From positions 243 through 43,934 of the forward strand of contig NZ_JACYIZ010000006.1 of the NCBI RefSeq assembly GCF_015352975.1: a stretch of DNA of 43,692 nt, read 5' to 3'. The notes below the pieces were generated by a model. It ran no database searches. It saw only the letters and a list, made by a program, of their open reading frames with translations, and had not been told where the DNA came from. Source of the stretch: Aestuariimicrobium ganziense. Its GTDB lineage: Bacteria > Actinomycetota > Actinomycetes > Propionibacteriales > Propionibacteriaceae. Position numbers and translations under genes: made by a program. Below, in pieces: positions 1-8,865 of this stretch; the first letter of the stretch is position 1; each line of letters starts with the position of its first letter.

Positions 1-56
1 ACACGACATCTTGATCCAGTCGTGACCAAAACCCTCACCCTCAAGGGCGTGAAATG

Positions 57-94
57 CCGTCGGGCCGCCGGAGCGTTCTCCGGCGGCCCGACGG
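57..94 (-). terminator. hairpin terminator after rplO
   Basis: Positions 57-73 and 78-94 form a perfect 17-bp inverted repeat around a 4-nt loop, 21 bp beyond the rplO stop. Read on the minus strand it is followed by ATTTCACG, a weak T-rich tail. It probably ends or attenuates the spc operon transcript here. Positions 1-56 hold no gene; CACGAC (2-7) and GTCGTG (19-24) form a second small inverted repeat. Confidence 0.7.
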
Positions 95-114
95 GCATGT
101 GGTCGGCGTTCAGG

Positions 115-558
115 TCACAGCTCGGTGACCGAACCACCAGCCTTCTCGATCTTCTCCTTTGCCGAGGCCGAGAACGCGTCCGCGGTCACGTTGACCGCGC
201 TCGAGATCTCGCCGTTGCCGAGCACCTTGACCAGGTGACCGGCGCGCACGGCACCCTTGGCCACCAGGTCGTCCACCGTGACGTCGCCGCCATCGGGGAA
301 CAACTCGTCCAACTTCGCCAGGTTGACCACCTGGTACTCGACCCGGAAGGGGTTCTTGAAGCCCTTGAGCTTCGGCATCCGCATGTGCAGCGGCATCTGA
401 CCGCCCTCGAACGCCTGCGACACGTTCTTGCGTGCGCCGGTGCCCTTGGTTCCACGGCCGGCAGTCTTGCCGCCCTTGCCGCCCTCACCGCGACCCACAC
501 GGGTCTTGGCGGTCTTGGCGCCCGGGGCAGGACGCAGGTGATGCACCTTCAGCGCCAT
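115..558 (-). CDS. rplO: 50S ribosomal protein L15
   Basis: This 147-residue protein has the normal L15 length. It begins with the conserved [13 protein letters not shown] segment, followed by a Gly/Arg/Lys-rich loop region and the [16 protein letters not shown] motif. L15 assembles late into the large subunit and contacts 23S rRNA. The ATG lies one nucleotide after the rpmD stop, so translation is probably coupled. It is the last spc-operon gene visible; a strong hairpin follows, and secY, the usual next gene, is not in the window. Confidence 0.97.
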   Translation of the reverse strand: MALKVHHLRPAPGAKTAKTRVGRGEGGKGGKTAGRGTKGTGARKNVSQAFEGGQMPLHMRMPKLKGFKNPFRVEYQVVNLAKLDELFPDGGDVTVDDLVAKGAVRAGHLVKVLGNGEISSAVNVTADAFSASAKEKIEKAGGSVTEL

Positions 559-559
559 C

Positions 560-742
560 TCACTCCACCTCTTCCACGGCCACGAGGTGGGTGACGGTGT
601 GGATCATCCCGCGAATCTCGGGACGATCCTCCTTCACCACGACGTCGCCGATCCTCTTGAGACCCAGGCTGCGCAGGGTCTCCTTCTGGTTCTGCTTGCC
701 ACCGATCCCGGACTTGGTCTGGGTCACCTTGAGTCGTGCCAT
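560..742 (-). CDS. rpmD: 50S ribosomal protein L30
   Basis: This 60-residue protein starts [16 protein letters not shown] and carries the family motif [10 protein letters not shown], the size and pattern of bacterial L30. A longer open frame extends upstream, but its extra residues lie inside rpsE. The ATG at 742 overlaps the rpsE stop as TGATG and gives the canonical L30 N-terminus. The protein binds 23S rRNA in the large subunit and sits in the conserved order rpsE-rpmD-rplO. Confidence 0.97.
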   Translation of the reverse strand: MARLKVTQTKSGIGGKQNQKETLRSLGLKRIGDVVVKEDRPEIRGMIHTVTHLVAVEEVE

Positions 743-1353
743 CAGTGAGCCACCTCCTCCTTGGCCGCGCGCAGCAGGGCCGCCGGAGCGATGTCCTCGA
801 CAGCCTTGCCGCGGCGCTTGGCCACCTGCTCGGGCTGCTCGAGGCCCTGCAGGGCCGCGACCGTGGCGTGCACCACGTTGATCGCATTGGCCGAGCCCAG
901 GGACTTGGCCAGCACGTCGTGCACACCGGCGCACTCGAGCACGGCGCGGGCCGAGCCACCGGCGATGACACCGGTACCCGGCGACGCCGGACGCAGCATG
1001 ACCACGCCGGCCGCCTTCTCGCCCTGCACGGGGTGCGGGATCGTCCGCTGGATCAGCGGCACCTTGAAGAAGTGCTTCTTGGCCTCCTCGACACCCTTGG
1101 CGATCGCCGCGGGCACTTCCTTGGCCTTGCCGTAGCCGACACCCACGGTGCCCTCGCCGTCGCCCACCACGACCAGCGCGGTGAAGCTGAACCGACGGCC
1201 ACCCTGCACGACCTTCGCCACACGGTTGATGGCGACAACGCGCTCGAGGTACTGGCTCTTCTCCTCGCGCTGCTGGCCCTGGCCACGACGATCGTCACGG
1301 CCACGACGCTGATCACCACCTGCACCGCCACCGCGGCGCTGGGTTCCACTCAT
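742..1353 (-). CDS. rpsE: 30S ribosomal protein S5
   Basis: This 203-residue protein has an Arg/Gly/Gln-rich N-terminal tail of about 35 residues, longer than the E. coli form and common in actinobacteria. The S5 double-stranded RNA-binding domain follows ([21 protein letters not shown]), then the C-terminal S5 fold ([15 protein letters not shown]). S5 helps decoding accuracy and mRNA unwinding at the small-subunit entry site. The stop codon overlaps the rpmD start. Confidence 0.97.
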   Translation of the reverse strand: MSGTQRRGGGAGGDQRRGRDDRRGQGQQREEKSQYLERVVAINRVAKVVQGGRRFSFTALVVVGDGEGTVGVGYGKAKEVPAAIAKGVEEAKKHFFKVPLIQRTIPHPVQGEKAAGVVMLRPASPGTGVIAGGSARAVLECAGVHDVLAKSLGSANAINVVHATVAALQGLEQPEQVAKRRGKAVEDIAPAALLRAAKEEVAH

Positions 1354-1377
1354 CGTCTCGTTACCTTTCGTCGTTTC

Positions 1378-1767
1378 TCAGAAGCTCAGGCCGGCCTCGC
1401 GGGCGGCGTCCGCCAGCGAAGCAATCCGACCGTGGTACTTGTTGCCGGCGCGGTCCATGACGACCTGCTCGACCCCGGCAGCCTTGGCGCGCTCAGCGAT
1501 CAGCTGACCGACCTTGGCGGCCCTGGCCGACTTGTCGCCGTCGATGCCACGCAGGCCGGCCTCCATGGTGGAGGCGCTGGCCAGGGTGACCCCGCGGACG
1601 TCGTCGATCACCTGCACGCCGATGTGGCGGGCAGAACGGGTGACGACCAGGCGAGGACGCTCGGCCGACCCATGGATCCTCTTGCGGCCACGCGACTGGC
1701 GACGCACACGCGACGCCGTCTTCGAAGCCAGACCCTTGCGCACTCCCAGAGAGATCGCCATGGTCAC
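1378..1767 (-). CDS. rplR: 50S ribosomal protein L18
   Basis: This 129-residue 5S rRNA-binding protein has the expected length and motifs ([18 protein letters not shown] near residue 30; [20 protein letters not shown] at the C-terminus). The ATG at 1767 gives a 4-bp overlap with the rplF stop (ATGA). A second ATG at 1761 (MAISLGV) is an equally plausible start. The order rplF-rplR-rpsE is the standard spc order. Confidence 0.96.
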   Translation of the reverse strand: MTMAISLGVRKGLASKTASRVRRQSRGRKRIHGSAERPRLVVTRSARHIGVQVIDDVRGVTLASASTMEAGLRGIDGDKSARAAKVGQLIAERAKAAGVEQVVMDRAGNKYHGRIASLADAAREAGLSF

Positions 1768-2306
1768 TTACCAGCCTTTCCAGCCTTGCGGCGCACGTGC
1801 TCGCCGGCGTAGCGCACACCCTTGCCCTTGTAGGGCTCGGGCTTGCGGAGCTTGCGGATGTTCGCCGCAACCTCTCCCACCACCTGCTTGTTGATCCCCT
1901 GCACCGAGAACCGGGTCGGGGTCTCGACGGTGAAGGTGACACCCTCGGGGGCGTCGATCACCACCGGGTGCGAGAAGCCGAGGTTGAACTCCAGCTGGGC
2001 CGGGCCCTTGGAGATCACGCGGTAACCCACGCCGACGATCTCGAGCTTCTTCTCGTAGCCCTCGGTCACACCGGTGACCATGTTGGCCACCAGGGTGCGG
2101 GTCAGGCCGTGCAGCGAGCGGCTCTGGCGCTCGTCGTTGGGACGAGCGACCTCGAGCTGGCCCTCGTCGTTCTTGCTCACGGTGATCGGCTCGGCGACGA
2201 CGTGGCTCAGGGTGCCCTTGGGACCCTTCACCTCGACGTTGCGGCCGTCGATGCTCACATCGACCCCGGACGGGACGGTGATCGGGAGCTTGCCAATACG
2301 CGACAT
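1764..2306 (-). CDS. rplF: 50S ribosomal protein L6
   Basis: This 180-residue protein starts MSRIGKLPI and has the two repeated L6 domains. The C-terminal signature is [17 protein letters not shown]6 lies near the sarcin-ricin loop of 23S rRNA and the factor-binding site. The stop overlaps the rplR start by 4 bp, which suggests coupled translation. Nothing is unusual in length or composition. Confidence 0.97.
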   Translation of the reverse strand: MSRIGKLPITVPSGVDVSIDGRNVEVKGPKGTLSHVVAEPITVSKNDEGQLEVARPNDERQSRSLHGLTRTLVANMVTGVTEGYEKKLEIVGVGYRVISKGPAQLEFNLGFSHPVVIDAPEGVTFTVETPTRFSVQGINKQVVGEVAANIRKLRKPEPYKGKGVRYAGEHVRRKAGKAGK

Positions 2307-2333
2307 CTTCTACTCCTTGTCAGTCTCGTCGGG

Positions 2334-2741
2334 TCACCACACGTAGGCCAGGACTTCGCCGCCCACGGCCTTCTCGTGTGCCTGTCGGTCGGTGAGCAGG
2401 CCCTGCGAGGTCGAGATGATCGCCACACCGAGGCCACCCAGCACCTTGGGCAGGTTGGTCGACTTGGCGTACACCCGCAGGCCGGGCTTGCTGATGCGCT
2501 TCAGGCCGGCGATCGAACGCTCACGTGAGTCGCCGTACTTCAGCGTCAGGGTCAGGGTCTTGCCGACCTCGCCCTCGGCGGGCTCGTTCACCGCGAAGTC
2601 TGCGATGTAGCCCTCGGTCTTGAGGATCTCGGCGATCCGAACCTTGATCTTGGAGTGCGGCATGCTCGTCTGGTCGTGGTACGCCTGGTTGGCGTTGCGC
2701 AGGCGAGTCAACATGTCCGCAATGGGATCAGTCATGGTCAT
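2334..2741 (-). CDS. rpsH: 30S ribosomal protein S8
   Basis: This 135-residue protein starts [20 protein letters not shown], the S8 signature N-terminus, and ends GGEVLAYVW as S8 usually does. It binds the central domain of 16S rRNA and in E. coli is the translational repressor of the spc operon. The start could be 2741 or the internal ATG two codons later. An 82-bp gap separates it from rpsN; I see no gene or clear signal there. Confidence 0.97.
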   Translation of the reverse strand: MTMTDPIADMLTRLRNANQAYHDQTSMPHSKIKVRIAEILKTEGYIADFAVNEPAEGEVGKTLTLTLKYGDSRERSIAGLKRISKPGLRVYAKSTNLPKVLGGLGVAIISTSQGLLTDRQAHEKAVGGEVLAYVW

Positions 2742-2823
2742 GGCTTGTCAGCCTCTTTCTCACCCCGGTTTCCGGACGAGGTCCGGACCTGTGGCGTCGT
2801 CGATTCTTGAAGGTCTGCGTCAC

Positions 2824-3009
2824 TCACCAGGAGGACTTGATCACGCCGGGCAGCTCACCGCGGTGGGCGAGCTCACGGACGCACACTCGGCACAGCCCGA
2901 ACTTGCGGTAGACCGCCTTGGGTCGTCCGCACTTCTGGCACCGGGTGTAGGCGCGCACCGCGAACTTCGGCTTGCGCGACTGCTTGACCTTGAGAGCGGT
3001 CTTGGCCAT
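2824..3009 (-). CDS. rpsN: 30S ribosomal protein S14, zinc-binding type Z
   Basis: This 61-residue protein is the short S14 form. It has two CxxC pairs (CQKC near residue 24 and CRVC near residue 40) that bind zinc, with the [12 protein letters not shown] motif. The spc-operon copy in actinobacteria is normally this zinc form. Many also keep a longer zinc-free paralogue under zinc control elsewhere; none is visible here. It lies 14 bp downstream of rplE. Confidence 0.97.
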   Translation of the reverse strand: MAKTALKVKQSRKPKFAVRAYTRCQKCGRPKAVYRKFGLCRVCVRELAHRGELPGVIKSSW

Positions 3010-3023
3010 CGGTACTCCTCAGC

Positions 3024-3698
3024 TCACTTCTTCTTCTTGGAATAGAAGGCCTTGCCGCGGCGGGGGCCGGTCTTCTTGGGGTCGTCGACTTCCTTGAACG
3101 GGAAGCCGAGGTGCTTCAGCAGCGCCCGACCCTCCTCGTTGTTGCGAGCCGAGGTGACGAAGGTGATGTCCATGCCGCGGACCCGGTCGATGCGGTCCTG
3201 GTCGATCTCGAGGAACATGACCTGTTCGTTGAGGCCGAAGGTGTAGTTGCCCAGGCCGTCGAACTGGTTGCCGTTGAGGCCGCGGAAGTCGCGGATGCGT
3301 GGCAGCGCCAGGGTCAGCAGACGGTCGGCGAACTCCCACATCCGGTCACCGCGCAGCGTGACGTGGCAGCCGATCGGCATGCCCTCACGCAGCTTGAACT
3401 GGGCGATCGACTTGCGGGCCTTGGTCACCTGGGGCTTCTGCCCGGTGATCGCGGTCAGGTCGCGGATCGCTCCGTCGATGATCTTGGAGTCGCGAGCGGC
3501 CTCGCCGACACCCATGTTCACCACGATCTTGACCAGACCGGGGATCTGCATGACGTTGTCGTAGGAGAACTCCTCGTTCAGCTTCGGCGCGATCTCCTCA
3601 CGGTAACGCTTCTTGAGGCGGGGCATCTCCTTGGCGGGAGCCTTGCTGCTGTCGACCTGCTCGGTCTTCTCGACCTTCTCGGGGGCTTCGGTGCTCAC
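3024..3698 (-). CDS. rplE: 50S ribosomal protein L5
   Basis: This 224-residue protein is a 5S rRNA-binding protein with conserved segments ([54 protein letters not shown]). It is about 40 residues longer than E. coli L5. The extra length is a charged Glu/Lys/Ala-rich N-terminal leader that ends near the MPRLKKRY segment, where the family homology begins. The ATG at 3698 overlaps the rplX stop as ATGA, which supports the long start, but the internal ATG cannot be excluded. Confidence 0.96.
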   Translation of the reverse strand: MSTEAPEKVEKTEQVDSSKAPAKEMPRLKKRYREEIAPKLNEEFSYDNVMQIPGLVKIVVNMGVGEAARDSKIIDGAIRDLTAITGQKPQVTKARKSIAQFKLREGMPIGCHVTLRGDRMWEFADRLLTLALPRIRDFRGLNGNQFDGLGNYTFGLNEQVMFLEIDQDRIDRVRGMDITFVTSARNNEEGRALLKHLGFPFKEVDDPKKTGPRRGKAFYSKKKK

Positions 3699-4123
3699 TT
3701 GTCGGCCTCCTTCTTCTTCGCGGCCTTCTTCGCGGGCTTGGCCTCGGCCTCGGCCTTGGCCTCCTTCTTGAGGAAGCGCACGCTACGGCTGGAGGTGTAC
3801 TCCGAGCCGTCGGGACGACGCTTGGTCACCTCTTCGCGGCGGTAGCCGACGCGGCTACCGGTGACGTCCTTGCCACTGCCGACGGCGGGCTGCACGTTGG
3901 AGGCGTGGATCGGGGCCTCGGACGCGATGATGCCGCCCTTGGTCTGACGACCCTGCTGGGGCTGGGTGGACGAGTCGCGCAGGTGGCGCTTGACGATGTT
4001 GACGCCCTGGACGGTCACCCGGTTGTTGGCGACGTCGACGGCGATGACCTCACCGACGGTGCCCTTGTCCTTGCCGGCGATGACCTTGACGCGATCACCC
4101 TTCTTGACATGGAGCGACTTCAC
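3695..4123 (-). CDS. rplX: 50S ribosomal protein L24
   Basis: This 142-residue protein starts with the KOW motif ([22 protein letters not shown]), which binds 23S rRNA at the assembly-initiation site. It is longer than the usual ~105 residues. The extra is a C-terminal Lys/Ala/Glu tail, beginning near residue 118, of a kind seen in some actinobacteria. The start lies directly after the rplN stop, and the stop overlaps rplE by 4 bp. Confidence 0.96.
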   Translation of the reverse strand: MKSLHVKKGDRVKVIAGKDKGTVGEVIAVDVANNRVTVQGVNIVKRHLRDSSTQPQQGRQTKGGIIASEAPIHASNVQPAVGSGKDVTGSRVGYRREEVTKRRPDGSEYTSSRSVRFLKKEAKAEAEAKPAKKAAKKKEADK

Positions 4124-4492
4124 TCAGATCACCTCCGGGGCGAGCGAGACGATGCGCATGTAGCGCTTGTCGCGCAGCTCGCGGGCGACCGGGCCGAAGA
4201 TGCGGGTGCCGCGAGGCTCCCCGTCGGTCTTCAGGATCACGGCAGCGTTCTCGTCGAACTTGATGTAGGAACCGTCACCGCGGCGGTGGGCCTTGGTGGT
4301 GCGGACGATCACGGCCTTGACCACGTCGCCCTTCTTGACGTTGCCGCCGGGGATCGCGTCCTTGACGCTGCACACGATGGTGTCCCCCAGGCCGGCGTAG
4401 CGACGACGTGAGCCACCGAGCACACGGATGCAGAGGAGTTCCTTCGCACCAGTGTTGTCGGCGACCTTGAGTCGCGACTCCTGCTGGATCAT
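4124..4492 (-). CDS. rplN: 50S ribosomal protein L14
   Basis: This 122-residue protein starts [19 protein letters not shown], the L14 signature, and is full length. AGGAGA lies five bases before the ATG. It is the first gene of the spc operon. It is normally close to rpsQ, but here rpsQ is 7.7 kb away, so rplN needs its own promoter in the 237-bp gap upstream. Confidence 0.98.
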   Translation of the reverse strand: MIQQESRLKVADNTGAKELLCIRVLGGSRRRYAGLGDTIVCSVKDAIPGGNVKKGDVVKAVIVRTTKAHRRGDGSYIKFDENAAVILKTDGEPRGTRIFGPVARELRDKRYMRIVSLAPEVI

Positions 4493-4715
4493 TTCTTCTC
4501 CTGTCTCACCGGTTCCCCGTCCCGCGTCCTGACAGACTCGGGGGAGGCCTGGTGAAACTCGTGGTTGTCCCCCTGGATTTGGCCAGGAGGGGTGAACATT
4601 GCGCCCACGGCGCGTGGCCGACCAGGAGAGGTCCCCTCGGCGACCAGTCGATGCGAGGGCACAGTCCTAGGACAGCCTGTCCAGCCTACACGAGGCCCTG
4701 CACCGGAAAGAAATC
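4493..4715 (-). promoter_or_regulatory. leader and probable promoter region of the spc operon
   Basis: No gene is supported in these ~220 bases between the epimerase-like gene and rplN. On the minus strand TGTAGGCT (4690-4683) resembles an actinobacterial -10 box, but no good -35 is seen. The region is rich in inverted repeats: GGACA-GCC-TGTCC (4670-4682), the palindrome TCCTAGGA (4665-4672), CCACG-GCG-CGTGG (4605-4617) and CCTGG/CCAGG (4572-4587). A transcript from the -10 would have a leader of about 180 nt, long enough for an autoregulatory structure. A promoter here is required by context; its exact position is inferred. Confidence 0.45.
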
Positions 4716-4731
4716 GAGCACAGCGGTGCTC
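4700..4731 (-). terminator. terminator overlapping the stop of the galactoside operon
   Basis: GAGCAC (4716-4721) and GTGCTC (4726-4731) form a perfect 6-bp stem with a 4-nt loop. On the minus strand the stem is followed by GATTTCTTTCC, a T-rich tract. The stem overlaps the TGA of the epimerase-like gene. It fits a Rho-independent terminator that keeps the sugar operon from reading into the spc operon. Confidence 0.6.
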
Positions 4732-5557
4732 ACAGGTGCAGCTCGAGCCGCCACGACAAGGGGTTCCCCGCTTCGAGCAGGGCCACCTCGGCGGGTGTGG
4801 TGAGGTCGCTGACCCGGTCGCCGCGACCGGTGGCGGGCTCGACCGCGACACAGCGATGATCGGCGACGTCGCCGCTGTCGAGCCACAGCGCCAGGCCGCG
4901 CAGTGCCTCACCCGACCAGCGCAGTTCCAAGCAGGCCTCGCCCCGGCGCAGGACCGCCCCGGGCGGCAGTGCGGGGGCCACTGCCCAGTATTTGGCCGAG
5001 GCGGTGATCGGGGCCGCGATGGGCGCGAAGGGCCGGTCGTCGCCGGTGGCGTCGGGTGGGTACACCTGGCGCACCCGTTCCAGGCCCGGCACCTCGACGA
5101 CCAGGTCGTCGGGTGCCGCGAACTGCGGGTGAGCGGCCCACAGCCACGGCAGCGAGCGCTCATCGGTGGCCCGGGCCTCGTACTCGAGGACGAACCCGGT
5201 CGAGGTGGCGGCCGCCCGGCGACGCAGCGCGAAGCCCAAGCGGTCGACGACGACCTCGAGGACGACCTCGTCGTCGGTCTGGTGCAGCACCTGCCAGGGC
5301 ACGTCCCAGACGTCGCCGTGGTCGCTCAGTTCACGTCCGTCCGCCAGGGTCGCCGCGTCGATGGTGGGCGCGCACTCGTCCCAGCCGCACATCTCGGCCT
5401 CGGTGAAGCCATACCGGCCGGGTAGCTCGACACGCCGCCGCGGCTCGGTGGTTAGCCACTCGGTGCCATCGACGCCGCGCAGCGAGGTGATCTTCGCGCC
5501 TCGCTGCGCCTCGATGGTCATCGAGCCCCGAGGGCCCTCCACCCGGGTGGTGCTCAC
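4730..5557 (-). CDS. aldose 1-epimerase-like protein (galactose mutarotase fold)
   Basis: This 275-residue protein resembles the aldose 1-epimerase/mutarotase family, which interconverts alpha and beta anomers of sugars such as galactose. Visible family features are the ITSLRG N-terminal strand, LPWLWAAHPQF near the expected catalytic histidine, and CVAVEPATGRGD near the expected catalytic glutamate region. The GTG at 5557 overlaps the stop of the preceding gene as GTGA, so I chose it over an in-frame GTG at 5578. It is the last gene of a three-gene operon after an alpha-galactosidase and a DUF5107 protein. A role in handling released galactose or a related hexose is inferred; substrate and activity are unproven. 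Confidence 0.75.
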   Translation of the reverse strand: MSTTRVEGPRGSMTIEAQRGAKITSLRGVDGTEWLTTEPRRRVELPGRYGFTEAEMCGWDECAPTIDAATLADGRELSDHGDVWDVPWQVLHQTDDEVVLEVVVDRLGFALRRRAAATSTGFVLEYEARATDERSLPWLWAAHPQFAAPDDLVVEVPGLERVRQVYPPDATGDDRPFAPIAAPITASAKYWAVAPALPPGAVLRRGEACLELRWSGEALRGLALWLDSGDVADHRCVAVEPATGRGDRVSDLTTPAEVALLEAGNPLSWRLELHL

Positions 5558-8500
5558 ACCGACTGCTCGCTCAGCCACAGCAGCACGTGGTGCGGCTGCT
5601 CGCGATGGGCCTGGGCCAGCGCCGGACCGTCGCTGCGTCCGTTGAGCAGTTCGACCTGGGCCCGCATCACCTGCACACGCTCGTCCCGGTCGCGTTCGGG
5701 CCCGACGAACAGCCCCGACTGCGGCAGCGAGGTGGCGAAGTGCTCGATCGTGGCCGGGGTGCGCTCGACCTGGTCGGCGAACTCGGCCAGTTCACCGGTC
5801 AGGGCCTCGGCCCGCTCGTCCTCACCGAGTCGGCGCAGGGCCAGCACCTGGAACAGGGTCAGGTCGGAGTGCGCGGTGGTGGCCATCTCGCGGAAGTCGC
5901 CGGTGGCACTGGCCGCGCCCCGCCAGGCCCGCTCGGCACCTTCGCTGTCGCCGGCGGCTGCCAAGGCATCGCCCAGTGCCAGGTCGAGGTGGGCCCGGTT
6001 GGCCAGCGGGTGTCGCTCCTCCCCCAGCGTCAGCGGCGGACGCAACGCACCCTTGACCAGCTCGAGGGCCCGCTCAGGCTCGGTGCCCGCGGCCGCGAGG
6101 GAGGCCGCGTCCCAGGCCGAGAGGACCACGCCCTCGCCACCCTCCCACGGCTGGAAGGACCGTCCAGCCAGCAGGGTGAGGGCCTCGTCGGCTCGTCCGC
6201 TGAGCACCAGCAGCCGCGCCATCGTGACCGACAGGTCGTGTCGCTGCACCACCAGGTCACGGTGCTGCTCGAGCCGCTGCAGGCGGTCGGCCACCGGATG
6301 GGCCAACCGCTCCGCGAGCTGGTCGAGCTCGACCAGCAGCTTGGCGTCCTCGGGCTCGAGCTCGAAGGCGGTGCTGAGCAGCTGCCACGCCCCCTCGGCG
6401 TCATTGCCCTGGTTGTGGTGCCACAGCCCAAGGTTGCGGGCGGCCAGTGCGCTGGGCTCGAGGTCCCAGCTGTGCTGCCAGAGCCGCCGGGAGTCGTCGT
6501 AGCGACGCCAGTGGTGGCACCAGCTGCCCAGCAGGACCGGCGGCACCGGGTCGTCGGGGCGCTCGGACGAGGCCCACTCCAGCACGGCCACGTCATCGAG
6601 GTCGATCGGCAGGCACCAGGTGGCGTCGGCCGAGGCTGCGGCGGCGAAGGCCGGAGCCGGGTCGTCGTCGCGTGAGGCCAGCACCCACGCCCGGTGGTAC
6701 TCCACCAGCGGGGCGACCCCGGTCATGCCCTCGACGTGATCGGCTGCGGCGGCCCGGTCGAGCGCCTGGAGCGCCTCGTCGGCAGATCCGCAGCGGATGA
6801 ACTCCTTGGCCACGTCGAGCCAGGTCACCGGATCGAGCGCGGGCTCGCGGCCGGCCAGCACCCGCGCCCACGCGTCCAGTGGGTCGATCTCGAGGGTTCC
6901 GGCGAGCAGCTCGTCGGCCTCGGACGCCATGCCCAGACGACGCAGCGCGACGACGGCGAGGTTGCGGGCCTCGAGCTGCACGGGTGCGAACTCGACCAGC
7001 TTGAGCAGCCGGTCGGTGGCGGCCTGGTCGTCGTCCCAGGACAGTTCGATCCTGGCCATGGCCAGCTGCGCCGGCACCCACCAGTGGCCGTCCCAGCCCG
7101 CCCGGGCGAGCAGCTTCCAGGCCTCTTCGACCCGGTTGAGACGCCACAGCGCCAGGCCCAGCAGGTAGTGGCCCTCGGCGTCGCGTGGGTTGAGGTTGAG
7201 CATGCTCTGCCGCTCGACCGCGGTGCGCAGGTGCTGCTCAGCCTCCTGCAGCGCACCGGAGCGATAGCGGCGAAGCCCCATGGCGACGTTGCAGCGGAAG
7301 TCCCCGGGGTCGCGGCGCAGCGCCTCGGTCCACCAGGTCTCGGGCGACCGGCTGGGGTGGCGGTACTGGTCCAGGTGAGAGCCGATCAGGTAGAGCTCGT
7401 CGCTGCTGGCGACCGTCTCGGGGGCCGGCGGCTCCTTGGCCGGCGGGGGCACCTCGAAGTCGTCGACGCCCACGGCGGGACGCACCCAGAGCAGGCCGGT
7501 TCCCTCGCTGCGCAGCACGGCGACCAACTCGTCCAGGTCGAGGTCGGCAGCGTCGACCTGGTGGGTCACCGACCAGGGCTGCCCGGCCTCGAGCGACGCG
7601 ACGTCCCAGTGGGCCAGGGTCTGCTCACCGAGTATCAGGTCGACGCTGACCTCGCTCAGGTCGCGGGTGCTCTGCAGCCGCAGGTCGACCACACCGTCGG
7701 CGACGGTGATCCGGCCGGCGGCATCGGGATTGGCCTGCTGCACCGGGCCGAGTTCACCGATCGGGTACCACAGCTGGGTGAATGTCTTGGTCTCACCGGG
7801 CTGCAGGAAGGTGAAGTCGGGCTGGTTGTTGGTGTGCACGCCTGCCATCAGTTCGATGTAGTGGCTGCCGTCGTCGGTGAGCGCCCGGTCCCAGGCCCAG
7901 CCGAACTCGTGGTTGCCCCAGGTCCACTGCTTCTTGCCCGGCGACACCTCGCGCGAGGACCAGTGGACGAACCCGGCCTTGGCGGCGTGGTCGTAGCCAC
8001 CGAAGAACTCGTCGTCGGTCTCGAGCACCATGTAGCTGGTCGGCACCGGGATGTTGCGGTACCAGTCGAGGCGCGCGGCGTCGGGGTGGTCGGCGTCGAC
8101 CCTCGCCGGGTAGTCGATGCCGTAGTAGGGGCGATCGGCCTCGGGAAAGGCCGTGGTGGCCCGGTTGGCGTGGTCGGCGACGAAGTGCACGTCGTTGGGG
8201 AAGAACGACTGGTAGTTGTCGTCGACCCGGGCCGCGACATTGGCCCACCACAGGAAGGTCTGGGTGAGTTCGGTGCGGTTGTGCACGCGCACCAGCAACT
8301 CGATGGCCGCACGGTCGGGCGACAGCCGGATGCCGTGCATGCCCTTCATCCGGTTGAACGGGTCGTGGTCGGAGCACCAGACGGTGACCGATCCGTCGTC
8401 GTCGGTCTCGATCTCGACCTCGGTGGGCAGGTAGGTGGCCGGTCGATGGTGCTGGGGCCAGTTGAACTCCACCCCACCTGACAGCCACGGCCCAGTGACG

Positions 8501-8865
8501 CCGACCAGGGCAGGCTTGATCACCTCGTTGCGGTAGAAGAAGTCGTAGCCGCGCAGACGGTCGAAGCCCAGGTGGATGCGTCCGCCCAGTTCGGGCAGCA
8601 CCATCAGCCGGATCCAGTCGTTCTCCAGGTGCACCGCCTGCCAGTCGTGTGGGGTGGGCTCGGTGTCGATCGCCTCGTAGACCGGCAGCGGGTAGATCGC
8701 ACCGGACGACCCCTGGTAGACCCGCCCGGGCATGAAGTCGGGGTAGGCCGAAGGGGTGTGCGGGTGGTAGGTGGGCATGCTGACAGGCTCGCTCCAGCAG
8801 GCCACCCGGGCCTCGGCCTGGTCGCTGGGGCGGGCCGGCAGGTTGGGGGCGTCGTGGCGGATCAT
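5554..8865 (-). CDS. DUF5107 and tetratricopeptide-repeat protein, 1103 residues
   Basis: The N-terminal ~400 residues match the DUF5107 domain: WIRLMVLPELGGRIHLGFD, RGYDFFYRNEVIKPALVG and WLSGGVEFNWPQHHRP are its hallmarks. A linker follows, then an alpha-helical region (about 500-1070) with TPR-like repeats, for example AEGHYLLGLALWRLNRVEEA. No signal peptide or membrane segment is seen, so it is probably cytoplasmic. The ATG at 8865 overlaps the alpha-galactosidase stop as ATGA; a later ATG at 8778 would start nearer the domain. DUF5107 proteins are often found with glycoside hydrolases and have a sugar-binding-type beta fold. The function is not established; a glycan-processing or substrate-presenting role with the neighbouring GH36 is inferred. 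Confidence 0.85.
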   Translation of the reverse strand: MIRHDAPNLPARPSDQAEARVACWSEPVSMPTYHPHTPSAYPDFMPGRVYQGSSGAIYPLPVYEAIDTEPTPHDWQAVHLENDWIRLMVLPELGGRIHLGFDRLRGYDFFYRNEVIKPALVGVTGPWLSGGVEFNWPQHHRPATYLPTEVEIETDDDGSVTVWCSDHDPFNRMKGMHGIRLSPDRAAIELLVRVHNRTELTQTFLWWANVAARVDDNYQSFFPNDVHFVADHANRATTAFPEADRPYYGIDYPARVDADHPDAARLDWYRNIPVPTSYMVLETDDEFFGGYDHAAKAGFVHWSSREVSPGKKQWTWGNHEFGWAWDRALTDDGSHYIELMAGVHTNNQPDFTFLQPGETKTFTQLWYPIGELGPVQQANPDAAGRITVADGVVDLRLQSTRDLSEVSVDLILGEQTLAHWDVASLEAGQPWSVTHQVDAADLDLDELVAVLRSEGTGLLWVRPAVGVDDFEVPPPAKEPPAPETVASSDELYLIGSHLDQYRHPSRSPETWWTEALRRDPGDFRCNVAMGLRRYRSGALQEAEQHLRTAVERQSMLNLNPRDAEGHYLLGLALWRLNRVEEAWKLLARAGWDGHWWVPAQLAMARIELSWDDDQAATDRLLKLVEFAPVQLEARNLAVVALRRLGMASEADELLAGTLEIDPLDAWARVLAGREPALDPVTWLDVAKEFIRCGSADEALQALDRAAAADHVEGMTGVAPLVEYHRAWVLASRDDDPAPAFAAAASADATWCLPIDLDDVAVLEWASSERPDDPVPPVLLGSWCHHWRRYDDSRRLWQHSWDLEPSALAARNLGLWHHNQGNDAEGAWQLLSTAFELEPEDAKLLVELDQLAERLAHPVADRLQRLEQHRDLVVQRHDLSVTMARLLVLSGRADEALTLLAGRSFQPWEGGEGVVLSAWDAASLAAAGTEPERALELVKGALRPPLTLGEERHPLANRAHLDLALGDALAAAGDSEGAERAWRGAASATGDFREMATTAHSDLTLFQVLALRRLGEDERAEALTGELAEFADQVERTPATIEHFATSLPQSGLFVGPERDRDERVQVMRAQVELLNGRSDGPALAQAHREQPHHVLLWLSEQSV

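Noticed and set aside
6694..8481. 595-codon open frame on the plus strand opposite the DUF5107-TPR gene
   Set aside because: It is antisense to a gene with clear domains, and its Val/Gly/Asp/Arg/His-heavy composition is that of a GC-rich shadow frame.
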